A stretch of DNA of 64,000 bases, from positions 498,691 through 562,690 of the forward strand of contig JBBHKE010000176.1 of assembly GCA_037447655.1 (NCBI GenBank), read 5' to 3'. The notes beneath the pieces were generated by a model. It ran no database searches. It was not told where the DNA came from and worked only from the letters and a program-made list of their open reading frames with translations. Positions 34,630 to 45,615 of this stretch are shown one piece after another. Numbering within the stretch: the stretch's first letter is position 1; each line of letters begins with the position of its first letter. A program made the position numbers and the translations under genes. This DNA comes from Zygnema cylindricum. Its lineage: Eukaryota > Streptophyta > Zygnematophyceae > Zygnematales > Zygnemataceae.

Positions 34630-35075
34630 GGAGGTACATGAATCCACAATCTAGCCTGCTTCACCTTTCAATCCACTGAAAGCACGTTTCTGCTTTCGTA
34701 GAATTTCGACCTCGTTTTTCGCCTCCAACTCTTCATCGAATCATAATTCATCGTCTTCATCCTCAGATTCCGCCTGATATACCTGTGTCACAAGGGCCTT
34801 TTTCTTTCCTCTCGGGGGTCCACCGGTCTGCCCCTCCTTTAACATAAGTTAGGTTAATTTAGTGCACTCCGCCATATAGTGTTATAGTTAATAGAGAAAT
34901 GACACAAACCCTTAGGAGCCCTTGGTCCGAACTCGTCTGTCTAATTTTTTTGCTCCCCCCCTCCATAGTTTTTGACTAATTTCCCAGAATCCTTGTTCCT
35001 CCAATCGGTCCCAACTGCCAAGACTTGCCCACTCTTTCCTCCCTTCGGATCTCAATCGATCTTTCTTGTATTTCC
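34630..35075 (-). pseudogene. A3 protease start and gag zinc-knuckle region
   Basis: Minus strand; resumes A3 beyond B1. It encodes the acidic spacer before the protease (DEELEAKNEVEI-like) and the region of the gag zinc knuckle, which is damaged. It ends at about 35075, where plus-strand family A sequence begins. It is duplicated, with shared lesions, at 42372-42800. Confidence 0.82.
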
Positions 35076-35157
35076 TCCCCTGTGCCTTCCCTTAAGCTAA
35101 TTTTCTGCAAGGAGAAGTTTGGTCTGAAATTAAAGATTGACTAGAAAATAAGGGGAG
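35076..35157 (+). pseudogene. 3' end of another family A internal region
   Basis: The last codons of RNase H (from CTGTGCCTTCCC) and the polypurine tract AAAATAAGGGGAG (35145-35157) lie directly before the 5' LTR of A4. The same sequence precedes the 3' LTR at 40495-40576. So the LTR at 35158 also served as the 3' LTR of a second element, now almost wholly lost. Confidence 0.82.
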
Positions 35158-36226
35158 TGTAGAAATTAATGGTCCATTTAAAGTATTTTTTAGGTCTAAA
35201 TAGAAATATAGAAAAGCCGAGGCAGTCTACTTCTAACTTCTCTCTCCAACTTCTCAAACTTGTCGCAGTCACTGAGAAATTCTAGAGGAAGCTAGAGCCA
35301 TGGCTACCTAGGCTATCCAGAGGTTTACGGGAAATATATATATTAGTTTATTTACCGATAAGAGGTTTATTTACTAAAAGGATATGTGCTGCCACCAAGA
35401 TTTGATCCTGGTACCCGCCGAACGGTAAGCAGCTGGTAGCCAGTAGCCTTATCAGTTATGTCTTGACCTAGTGTTACGTACTATAGAGTTTGATATTTAC
35501 TTAAACATTTCCACGTAGGATAATTCATTTACCTAAAACTATTTGCGGGATACATAGATTTAGTAATGTAAAATACGGATTCTGGTACGGATAAAAAAAC
35601 GAATTCTGCGCATTTGTTTCTTTAGCAAAATGAAAACCGTGAAGGTATTTATTACGGCTACGATTAAATGTGAATTTAATCAGACGGCAGGAATGAACTC
35701 TGAGATCACGGAAGAGGATTTTGGCGGTTTGTGGTCATCGCCACATCGGATGACACGTGGCAGAATAACATTAAATCGCAACATCTCTGAGGATTAAGGG
35801 AGAAAATCGGGATATACCACGTGTCGTCATTTAGGCCATGTCGTACAATGTCCGTAAAAAAAGTACACCGGTAGCTGAACTTTTGTGTACAGAAGTGGAA
35901 TATGATTGGCTCCATACATCAGTAGATGAAGTTTGTGAGAGAGTTAGGACTTAGAAAAATTAGGAGATAGGACCCTCTCTCCCACAGAGCTTTTGTACAA
36001 AAGGTCAACTTTGACCCTCCATAACTTACTGCTCAAAGGAGCAAATTCAAGGATTATTTTTGCTATCCACTCACGAGAGTCTTGCCTTTACAAGGGTGAA
36101 GTTGGTCAGAGTTTTTGTCTCCCACGGTGGCAGTTTTTCCCGCTGAAACACAAAGGGGTCAGGGTTATCCTAGAGGCTTCTTGGAAGCTGTCCACTCTGA
36201 GGACTTATGGAGGTCTCAGAGTTTCA
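35158..36226 (+). repeat. 5' LTR of A4 (1069 bp)
   Basis: Starts TGTAGAAATTAATGG and ends GAGTTTCA. It aligns with 40577-41647 end to end with moderate divergence by eye. It contains the gag start (36207). Confidence 0.92.
35392..35470 (-). other. tRNA-like module in the A4 5' LTR
   Basis: On the minus strand a GGATCAAATC B-box-like block is enclosed by arms containing GCTGC and GCAGC. These pair, although their bases differ from the arms in the A1 and D copies. Confidence 0.42.
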
Positions 36227-37379
36227 GGTTATGGGCCCACCCTCTAAGGTATCAATCTTTAATGGAACAGGCTTCATATACTGGGAAATTATGATGATAG
36301 GATCTCTATGCGAAAAAAGGTTTTGAAGGATACTGAGTGGACGATTGGGGCGTCCATCAAGTCTTGGAATCCCTCCAGGGTTTGTAGGAAGCAGATCCAC
36401 AAAGAAAGCAGGTCCATCTTCAACGGAGGAGACAAAGGAACGAGAGGTGGTGGACAAAGGAGCGGAGAGGGAGACAACCACACCAATAGCAACTAGTTCA
36501 GCATTCATGTCACCTATTCCGAGGAACGAGGAGAATGATACTCAAACTTGGGACTTCAACAATATGGCGGCAAAGCACTTCATCCTTCGCCGTCTTTCTC
36601 AAGGACTAGCATGTCCTCATTTGCAGGTAAAAAGGGCATCCGATCTGTGGATGGCTCTCATAAAGATGTACCAAAGTGGTACGATTCAGCAACAACAGTT
36701 GGCTGATCAGAAAGTTAAGGAATATGTATACAAAAGGGGGAAAATGTTGGATTCTTGCAATGAGCTTGCTACACTCTTCATAGAGCTAGAGATTGCGGGA
36801 AAAGATTTTAGTGAAAAAGAAAAGGTTAACTGTTTAGTGATGAAGTTACCCGATGAGTTTGAGAACATAGTCAACCGTCTGCAGGACTTGCCAGACTCAA
36901 GGTGGATATGGAACTCAGTGGTAGGGATGATTCTCGTTCGGGAGAATACGATTGAGATCCGAAGGGGAGGAAAGAGTGGCCAAGCCTTGGCAACTGCGAC
37001 CAATTGGAGGAAATAGGATTCTGGGAAACCGGTCAGAAACTACGGGGGGAGGTAGCAAAAAAATCACATCGACGAGTTAGGAAAAAGGGCTCCCAAAGGT
37101 TTATGTCATTTTTTTAAGAAACCGGGGCACTATATGGCAGAGTGCACTAAGCTAACCGAGCTTCGATTAAAGGAGGGGCAGACTGGTGGTACCACGAGAG
37201 GAAAGAAAAAGGCCCTTATGACATAGGTACGTGAGGCGGAATCAGAGGACGAGGACGATGAGCTTCTTTTGGATGAGGAGTTGGAGGCGAAAAACGAGGT
37301 AGAAATTCCAAGAAAGCAGAAATGTGCTTACGGTGGATTGAAAGGTGAAGCAGGTTGGATTATAGATTAAGGTGCCTCC
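36207..37379 (+). pseudogene. A4 gag and start of protease
   Basis: The start codon at 36207 is 20 bases inside the LTR. The frame reads MEVSEFQVMGPPS across the primer site and stops at TGA 36324. It is then open from 36327 to 37015 with capsid motifs (NMAAKHFILRRLSQGL, QQQLADQKV, MLDSCNELATLFIELE, MKLPDEFENIV). The zinc knuckle near 37104-37145 reads CHFFKKPGHYMAEC, so its second Cys is lost. The acidic spacer LLLDEELEAKNEVEI precedes the protease block WIID-stop-GASMHMC near 37355-37390, where the DSG Ser codon has become a stop. Confidence 0.88.
36227..36241 (+). other. Primer-binding site of A4 (exact half-tRNA match)
   Basis: GGTTATGGGCCCACC starts at the base after the LTR. It is identical to the site of D and complementary to the plant initiator tRNA-Met anticodon arm. 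Confidence 0.87.
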
Positions 37380-38459
37380 ATGCACATGTGTAAGGATAGG
37401 CACCTTTTCATAAAGATAAGAAAGATTCCCACCGTAGAGATAGAGTACGGGGATGGGAGGATAGTCACCACTACTCTTATACGATCGGTAGATCTGAAAG
37501 TGTTAGTAGAAGGAAAGACATCCATATTAACATTCTCCGATGTATTGTTTATTCCTGAGCTGAACAAAAACCTTATCTCTACATGTGTATTAGATGATAA
37601 GGGTTTTTTTACTAGCACTAGGGAAGGAGTCTTTACTGCTAGTTTTGAGGAGGATGTCTATTTCATTGCTGAGAAAGGTAGCCATGATATGTTTAGGCTG
37701 ATTTTAAGAAATGAAACGAAGAAACTTTATTATGTTGGTGTTCATGATATTATGATGTGGCATAAGAGGCTTGGGCATGTCAATCTAGATAAGTTAAAAG
37801 AGATGAAAAAGATGGGAGTGGTAGAAGGGATTCGGTTTAGTGAGAGTGATAATATAACTGATTGTAGTGGATATGCTCAAGGTAAAGCACACAGATTACC
37901 CTTTCCTAAAACAGCCACCTATAAGGGAGAAAAAAATCTAGATCTAGTACACAAAGATATTTGGGGACCGGCTAAAGTGCCCTCACCGGGGGGGAAGAGA
38001 TTTATGATGACTATCACTGATGATTGGTCTCGGTATTCTCGAGTGTATTTTTTGAAAAACAAGTCCGAAGCTCAGAATTGTTTTAGACAATATAAAGCAT
38101 GGAGCGAAAAACTCCATGAAACTCCAATCAAGAGAATAAGGAGTGACAATGGTGGAGAGTATACTTCTAACCAGTTTGAGGATTTTCTGAGGGAAGATGG
38201 GGTTCAACACCAAAAGACAGTTCCAGAAAACCCGGAACAGAATGGGGTAGTTGAAAGGTTAAATAGAACACTAAGTGATAGTGCTAGAAGTATGTTGTCA
38301 GATAAGAAGATAGGAAAAAGGTTTTGGGCAGAAGCAATGAACTGTGCTAATTACCTCAGAAATAGAGTTCTTACTTCAGCTATAAAAGATCAAACACCTT
38401 TTGAGAGATGGACAGACCGGAAACCAGACATATCTCACTTAATGGTTTACGGCAGTTAA
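37380..38459 (+). pseudogene. A4 protease end and integrase (359-codon open frame)
   Basis: The longest open pol stretch. It begins after the protease active site (MHMCKDRHLF) and runs into integrase: WHKRLGHVN, then DCSGYAQGKAH, where the last zinc-binding Cys is Tyr; first Asp in HKDIWGPAKVPS; TITDDWSRYSRVYFLKN; second Asp in IRSDNGGEYTSNQFEDF; Glu in NGVVERLNRTLSDSARSM. The DDE triad is therefore intact but the zinc finger is not. The core closes with RFWAEAMNCANYLRNRV. A stop at 38457 falls in VYGS, just before the C-terminal domain. Confidence 0.9.
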
Positions 38460-40560
38460 GTATTCAGTCTAGGTACAGATCGGTCTAATTGGAAGCTAGA
38501 TCCTAAAGGAAAACTGGGATACTTATTAGGATATGTTGAGGATGTTAAGTGATATAGAGTTTATGATCTAAAAAGGGAAGATATAATCTTAGTAAAGCAC
38601 TAGTAGTTATGGATGAAGAAAAGTCCATGGATCCCTTCAGGTATACAAAGTCAATAAAAATCAGATTTGAGTCAGAAAATTCCGATGACTTTGAACTTCC
38701 TAACTATCCAGGTTTTAGAGAAGATGACATTCTTGCAGGTACAAATTAGACCGAAAAGGACTCGGCTGCAGAAACTCCAGTGAGAACTCTACCCGAAGCG
38801 GAAGACATGATTGAAATTGATGCGGAATCAATGGATAGGGGAGAAGCCGAGATTGTTCGAAAGAACCCACAAGAACCATCTATTCCGGCCACTGATTTTG
38901 AGGGGGGGAGGAGGAGTAGTAAAAGATTACAAGAAAAACAAGTTAATAACAAGGTAACAAAACTATCTCATCAAGATGAACCTCAAACTTCTGGAGAGGA
39001 GATGACTTGCCTAGAAAGGAACTGTTGGAAGATAGCCATCAATAAGGAGATGGCCTCAATTATGGCAACCGATACTTGGGAGCTAGTGGACTCTCCACCT
39101 AACCGAAAACCAATCGGTTATAAGTGGGTTTCCAAATTAAAACTGAATCCGGATAACACCATTGAGCCTTACAAAGCCTAATTAGTGGCAAAAGGATTTA
39201 CACAGAAAGAGGGAATCGACTACGAGGAAACCTTTGCCCCGGTGGTCAGATTTCCCTCCGTCCGCATACTTCTCAGCCTAGCAACAACGTAAGACATGGA
39301 GGTGCACCAAATGGACATTAAGAAAACCTTTTTGCATGGAGAATTACAAGAGGAGATCTTCATGCGATAACCCAAAGGATTTGTGGAGGAAAGAGAGGAG
39401 AGTAAGGTATGTCGGCTGATTAAATCCCTTTACGGTTTGAAACAGGCGCCTCGACAGTGGAATAAGAAATTTGATGAGTTTCTTATCGGTCTGGGATATA
39501 TCCAGATCAGCTCAGATCACTCAATCTATGTTTTCGAATATGGGGAAGGTTTTATATTTATTGCAATTTATGTTGATGATTTGTTTGTTTTAAGTAAATC
39601 AATGGAAAAAATAAATAAATTGAAAACCGATCTTAAGGGGAGATTTGAAATGAAGGATATGGGGGAAGCAAAGTAAATTTTGGGAATTCAAGTAGAAAGA
39701 GACCGAAAAAGAAAGATTATAAGATTGACACAAAAAGAAGCAATAGGGAACATGCTTGAAAAATTTCGGATGGATAAAGCTAATAGTTTTACAACTCCAA
39801 TGGAGTTGAAGAAGGGAAGTGAGGGGAGTGAGGAAGAAGGAGTCATAGTCTTAGACGAGGAATTAGCTCTTGTAGAACAGAAGTTCATGCAGACTATTCC
39901 TTACAGGCAAGTAGTGGGAAGTCTAATCTATTTTATAAATTGTACCCGGCCGGATTTAGCTGCAGCTGTAGGAGTGTTGAGTAAAAGTCTAAATGCTCCC
40001 ACTAAGAGGGATTGGGAGGCAGCTAAGAGAGTCCTTAGATATTTGATAGGGACTAGGGATCTATGGTTGCATTTGGGTGGGGAGAATACTGACATCACTA
40101 CTTGGAGTGATGCCAGCTATGGTGATGCTCTAATGAGGAGATGCACTTCTGGATAGGTAATGTATGTTGGTGATGGGGCTTGCTGTTGGAGTAGCAAACA
40201 ACAAAAAGTTATTGCTCAGTCCACCATGGAGGCTGAGTATATGGCCTCTTGCTCTGCTATAAAATAATTGATTTGGGTCAAGTCTTTGCTTGGTAAGCTA
40301 GGTCACCTTAAGAGTGGTGTGCAAAAAAAAAATTGTGATAATCAGGCAGCAATCGTTATTTTGCCAATCCTAAACATCATTTTAAAGCCAAACACATGGA
40401 CATTAGACTCATCTTTGTTAGAGAGAAAGTAGAAAACAAAATAATCAGTTTAGAGTACTGACCACATAGTGAGATGGTAGCAGATATGATGACCAAACCT
40501 GTGCCTTCCCCTAAGCTAATTTTCTGCAAGGAGAAGTGTGGTCTAAAATTAAAGATTGAC
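38460..40560 (+). pseudogene. A4 integrase tail, RT and RNase H
   Basis: The IN C-terminal part is broken near 38548 and 38604. The acidic linker with GGRRSSKRLQEKQ is at 38780-39000. RT has KWVSKLKLNPDNTIEPYKA then a stop (39181), [26 protein letters not shown], and HQMDIKKTFLHG. SLYGLKQAPRQWNKKFDEF is followed by an intact IAIYVDDLFVLSKS box (about 39563-39600). RNase H reads TTWSDASYGDA, AQSTMEAEYMA and a CDNQAA block near 40335, after which the frame is shifted. Stops lie near 39290, 39368, 39675, 40155 and 40266. The last codons match the conserved PSPKL-type end before the polypurine tract. Confidence 0.9.
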
Positions 40561-40576
40561 TAGAAAATAAGGGGAG

Positions 40577-41647
40577 TGTAGAAATTAATGGTCCGTTTAA
40601 AGTATTTTCTATGTCTAAATAGAAATATAGAAAAGCCGAGGCAGTCTACCTCTAACTTCTCTCTCCAACTTCTCAAACTTGTCGGAGTCACTGAGAAAAT
40701 TGGAGAGGAAGCTAGAGCCATGGCTACGTAGGCTATCCAGAGGTTTACGTGAAATATATAAATTAGTTTATTCACCTATTAGAAGTATATTTACTAGAAG
40801 GATATGTGCTGCCACCAAGATTTGATCCTGGTACTTGCCAGACGTTAAGCAGCCGGTAGCCGGTAGCCTTATCCGTTATGTTTTAACCTAGTGTTACGTA
40901 CTATTGGGTTTAATATTTACTTAAACATTTCCACGTAGGATAATTCATTTAACTGAAAGTATTTGCGGGACACATAGATTCAGTAATGTACAAGTACGGA
41001 TTGTGGCACGGATAAAGAAACGAAAACCGCACATTTGTTTCTTAAGCCAAACGAATACCTCGCAGGTATTCATTACGGCTACGATTAAATGTGAATTTAA
41101 TCGGACGGCGGAAATGAACACCGAGATCGCGGAAGAGGATTTCGGCGGTTTATGATCATCGCCACATCGAATGACACGTGGTGGAATAACATTGGATCGC
41201 GGCATCTCTGAGGATTAAGGGAGCAAATCCGGATATACCACGTGTCAACATTTAGGCCATGTCGTACAATGTACGTACAAAAAGTACAACGGCAACTGTA
41301 ATTTTGTGTACGGAAGTGGAATATGATTGGCTCCGTACATCAGTAGATAGAGTTTGTGAGAGCGATAAGACTTAGAAAAATTAGGAGATAGGACCCTCTC
41401 TCCCAGAGAGCTTCTGTACAAAAGGTCAACTTTGACCCTCCATAACTTACTACTCAGGGGAGCAAATTCTAAGATTCTTTTTGCTATCAACTCAAGGGAG
41501 TCTTGCCTTCACACAGGTGAAGTTGGTTGGAATTTTTGTCTGCCAGGGTGGCAGATGTTCTTGCTAAAACACAAAGGGGTCAAGGTTATCCTATAAGCTT
41601 CTTGGAAGCTATCCACTATGAGGACTTATGGAGGTCTAAGAGTTTCA
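40577..41647 (+). repeat. 3' LTR of A4 (1071 bp)
   Basis: Preceded by AAAATAAGGGGAG (40564-40576). It ends GAGTTTCA, after which the sequence switches to an antisense gag fragment. It carries the same tRNA-like module as the 5' LTR at about 40806-40885, with GCTGC/GCAGC arms. Confidence 0.92.
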
Positions 41648-41731
41648 TCTTCATCCTCATTTTCCGCCTCATATACCTGTGTCACAAGGGCCTTTTCTTT
41701 CCTCTCGGGGGTCCACCGGTCTGCCCCTCCG
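41648..41731 (-). pseudogene. 84-base antisense family A gag fragment
   Basis: Matches 34755-34838 and 42497-42580 (spacer between zinc knuckle and protease). It is a third copy of this piece, wedged between the A4 3' LTR and a B LTR fragment. A GGGG microhomology lies at the right junction. Confidence 0.75.
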
Positions 41732-42371
41732 GGGGACAACGCAGTTGCGATCCAACAACGCAATTGCAATGCAGCAACGCAGCTGCGACGCAGTCAGAAC
41801 AAAGCGGCAACGACGAAGTTAAGGCAACAGAACTGCGATCACGTTTGATATGGTCCGTACGGACATCGCAGAGTCCGATATTTTTAATGTGATTATGTAC
41901 AGTACAAGGCAACTGCGATAGATACGATTCTAGTCAACTTAGTGGGTAGCTCAGTGGTAGCTTAATGGTAACTCAGTGGTAGCTTGATAGATTAGCCTTA
42001 GCTTGGTGGTTTAACGTACCTCTCAAGTACACTAGTATCGCCGGTACAACACAAGTATAAGAATTAGTTCTCAGAACACATAATGTATCCATAATTTTAA
42101 GTAGTAAAACTGCAAACAGTTTTTGGGAAACTTCTGAGTATTATATCTTGAGTGTTGTCAGGTGAATGAAACTGAAACTTTGGGAGTTGTCATTTTTTAT
42201 GTTGCTCTATACTTCAATAGATCTTTGTGAAGTTTGGATGCTTGTATATGATTTGGTGAGCAATTGAAAACAGTTGTTTGGTAAGATTCTTGATAGCTTC
42301 TGAGAGTGTATCATGTCTACTTCTACTACTACTGTTGCTCCTCCACCTGCACCGGTGGTCGTAAAACAATA
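41732..42371 (+). repeat. Family B LTR fragment, duplicate of the B1 3' LTR end
   Basis: Matches 33990-34629 closely, including the derived ACAATA end and the same downstream junction with antisense gag. It therefore descends from the B1 3' LTR by duplication rather than from a separate insertion. Confidence 0.85.
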
Positions 42372-42892
42372 GGAGGCACATGAATCTACAATCTAGCTTG
42401 CTTCACCTTTCAATCCACCGAAAGCACATTTCTGCTTTCGTGGAATTTCGACCTCATTTTCCGCCTCCAACTCTTCATCCAATCCGAATTTATCGTCTTC
42501 ATCCTCAAATTCCGCCTCATATACATGTGTCACAAGGGCCTTTTTCTTTCCTCTCGGGGGTCCACCGGTCTGCCCCTCCTTTAACAAAAGTTAGGTTAAT
42601 TTAGTGCACACCGCCATATAGTGTTATGGTTAATAGAGAAATGACACAAACCCTTGAGAGCCCTTGGTCCGAACTCGTCTGTCTAATTTTTTTGCTCCCC
42701 CCCTCTATAGTTTTAGACCAATTTCCCAGAATTCTTGTTCCTCCAATCGGTCCCAGCTTCCAAGACTTGCCCACTCTTTCCTCCCTTTCGGATCTCAATC
42801 GTATTTTCTTGAATGAGAATCATCCCAACCATTGAATTCCATATCCACCTCGAGTCTTGCAAGTCCTACACACGGTTTATTATGTCTTTGAA

Positions 42893-43542
42893 CTAATTTC
42901 GTAACTTCATGAGCAAGCAGTTAACCTTTTCCTTTTCACTTTCTACTTTTCTAACACTCTCTAGTTCTATAAAAAGTGTAGCAAGCTCATTGCAAAAATC
43001 CAACATCTTCCCACCTTTGTATACATACGCATTAATTTTTTGATCAACTAACTGCTGTTGCTTAATTTTACCACTGCGATACATCTCAATGATAGCCACC
43101 CAAAGATCAGATGCCCTCTCTACCTGCAGATGAGGAGATGCAAGCCCTTGAGTAAGATGGCGGAGGATGAAGTGCTTTGCCGCCATATTGTTGTAGTCCA
43201 AGGTATCAGTATCATTCTCCTCGTTCCTCGAAATAGGTGACATAAATGCCAAACCGGTTGCTATCGGTGTGATTGCCTCCTTCTCCTTTCCTTTGTCCAC
43301 CACCTCCCTTTCTGTTGTCTCCTCCATTGAAGATGGATGTGCCTTTCTCTTGAATGTGCTTCCTCCAAACCGTGGAGGGATGCCAAGACTTGATGGACGC
43401 CCCACTTGTTACCTTACTATTCCCCAAAACCTTTTCTCACATAGAGCTCCTGTCATTATTCTTTCCCAGTATATGAACCCAGTTCTATTAAAGATGGGCA
43501 CCCTAGAGGAGGGCTCAAAACTTGCAACTATGAGACCTCCAT
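42893..43542 (-). pseudogene. A5 gag
   Basis: Minus strand. The start codon lies in the LTR, followed by an early stop; the frame is then open for 170 codons (43405-42893) covering the capsid-type region listed above. It ends in a frameshift after KVNCLLMKLR, where other copies continue PDEFENIVNR. Confidence 0.82.
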
Positions 43543-44390
43543 TGGCCCTCAGAGTTGGCAACTCACAATAAATCCCTTAGGATAACCCAAACCCCTTTGT
43601 GTTCTAGCAAAAATAACTTCCACCATATAAAACAAAAACTTCGACCACCTCCACCTTTGTGAAGACAAAACTACTTTGAGTTGATTGCAAAATGAATCTC
43701 TTAATTTGCTCCCTTGAGCAATACGTTATGGTGGGTCAAAGTTGACCTTTTGAATAGAAGCTCTCTCAGAGAGAGGGTCCCATCTACCAAATTTTTCTAA
43801 GTCCTATATCTCTCTCTAAAAAATTATCTTCTGACATAAGGCACCAATCATAATACTGTGTAATACAAAAAGGTACAGGTGCCGGTGTATTTTTTGTACG
43901 GACATTGTACGAAATAGCCAAAAGGTTGACACATGTCATATCCGGATTCGTTCCCGTAATCCCCGGAGATGTCGCAATCTAATGTGGTTGTGCCACATGT
44001 CATTCGATGTGGCGGTTACCGCAAACCACCAAAATCCTATTCCGCAATCCCAGTATCCTTCGCGGCTGTCTGATCAAATCCGAGTTTCAATCATAGCCGT
44101 CATAAATACTTGCGCAGTATTTATTACGATGTTGAAACAAAATGGGTTGTATTTGTTTCGTGACCGTACCGTAGTCCGTACTTTACGCAATTGTTTCTAT
44201 GTATTATGTATACAGTTTCCGTTAAAGAGTTAGTCTACATGTAATCATTTATATAATTATCAAACCCTATATTATAAAGCACTTTTCCTAGACTAATACA
44301 ATAAAGCTACCGGCTATCAGGGACTTTGACGGACGGTAGGTACCACGATCAAATCCTAGATCCGTCATGTATCTTTTAAGTAAACCTACG
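43523..44390 (-). repeat. 5' LTR of A5, truncated
   Basis: Plus-strand reading starts TGCAACTATGAGACC and follows the A1 LTR for about 870 bases. A tRNA-like module is at about 44290-44373, with arms TGACGGA and TCCGTCA. Confidence 0.8.
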
Positions 44391-45595
44391 TATGTAGAAA
44401 AAAGAAAGGAAGAATTAGTGTGTAAACTGATGAAATCTTTGTATGAGTTAAAACAAGCCCTTAGGAAATGGAATTTGAAGTTAGATGAGTTTTTGATAGG
44501 GCTAAGTTTTTAAAAAAATAGCTCAGATCATTTTGTATATGTCTTACAAGGGGAGGATGGGATACTTTACATTGTTGTATGACTTATTATTAATAAGTAA
44601 GTCAATGGATGCAATAAACCGCATTAAAGCAACTGTAAGGTCTATGTTTGAGATGAAAGACCTCGGTGAGGCCAAATATATCTTAGGTATACAGGTAGAA
44701 AGAGACAGAAAGAAATAGTTGATTATGTTGACTTAGAAAGAAAAAATAGGTAAAATGCTTGAAAAAATTGAAATGACAGATGTAAAAGGATGTGTAACAC
44801 CCATGGAATCCAAACAAAAAATTGGAAGGAAGTGACTTAAATTCAATCATAATGGTTAGTGAGAGTTTAGAGTCACGGAAGGTAGAGTTTATGGCTTCCA
44901 AGCCATATAGACAGGTAGTTGGAAGTCTAATATATTTTATGAACTAACAGGTAGTTGGAAGTCTAATATATTTTATGAACTTTAGAAGACTTGATGTTGT
45001 AGCAGCTGTGGTAGTCTTTAGTATAAGTTTGCAGAATCCTGAAAGGGTAGACAGGGAAGCAGCAAAAAGGGTGTTGAGATATCTTACAGGTACCCGAAAT
45101 CTTTAGCTTGTACTCGGAGGAGGAGAAGTGAAAATACATACTTGGAGGGACACTAGCTATGGGGACATGCCAAGCCGGAAATCTACAATTGGTTTTGATC
45201 TAAAAATTGGAGATGGAACTTGGTGCTAGAGCATCAAATTACAAAAAGTTACAGCTCAATCTACAATGGAGTGAGAATATATGGGAGTAGCTTCCGCCCT
45301 CAAAGAGCTTTTATGGGTCAAGTCCATTTTACAAGAACTTGGCTATATGCAAACAGGTCCTCAATGTATCTGGTGTGACAACCAAGCAACAATTGCAATT
45401 GCCTCTAACCTTAGCCATCACTTTAAGAGCAAACACATGGAAATTAGACTTCACTTTGTCAAACAAAATGTGCTTGCAAGAGTCAATAAATTGTGTTATT
45501 TACCAGAGAAGATGGTGGCTTACATGTTAAGTAAAGCCCATCTTGCTCCTAAGTTACAGTTTTGCAGAGAGGCTCTTAGATTGAGTGAGTAACTA
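44391..45595 (+). pseudogene. E reverse transcriptase end and RNase H
   Basis: RT: SLYELKQALRKWNLKLDEFL near 44430, a damaged YVDD region reading VVYDLLLISKS near 44570, and MFEMKDLGEAKYILGIQVERD. RNase H has SYGD, AQSTME, then an open end (45281-45592) with WCDNQATIAIAS and a KMVAYMLSKAHLAPKL tail. Stops and frameshifts are frequent. A 36-base tandem duplication lies at 44911-44981. Confidence 0.87.
44911..44981 (+). repeat. 36-base tandem duplication in E
   Basis: The unit starting ACAGGTAGTTGGAAGTCTAA occurs at 44911 and again at 44947 with essentially no change. It duplicates twelve codons of the RT-RNase H connection. Confidence 0.9.
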
Positions 45596-45615
45596 AGTCT
45601 AAAGATTTAGGGAAG

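Larger units (their letters stand above)
35158..41647 (+). mobile_element. Copia retrotransposon A4, full length (6.5 kb)
   Basis: Plus-strand family A element with two LTRs of 1069 and 1071 bp, an exact half-tRNA primer site, gag, protease, integrase, RT, RNase H and polypurine tract in canonical order. It is the reference copy for the family here. It has only scattered stops and frameshifts in each gene, making it the least decayed family A copy. The left side shares its LTR with an older element remnant, so no target duplication is expected. Confidence 0.93.
42372..44390 (-). mobile_element. Copia A5: gag and 5' LTR (probably the missing 5' part of A3)
   Basis: Minus strand. Gag (43542 to 42893 and on) keeps MAAKHFILRHLTQGLASPH, QQQLVDQKINAYVYKGGKMLDFCNELATLFIELE and the zinc-knuckle region near 42640, with the same lesions as 34630-35075. 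The gag start (43542-43540) is in the LTR, and the primer site (43508-43522) is degraded to 11 of 15 matches. The LTR runs from 43523 to about 44390, where its TG-start part is lost at a junction with E. A3 lacks exactly these parts, so A5 may be its displaced 5' half. Confidence 0.8.

Noticed and set aside
44911-44981. Second LTR boundary or nested insertion in E
   Set aside because: It is a simple 36-base tandem duplication with no terminal motifs.
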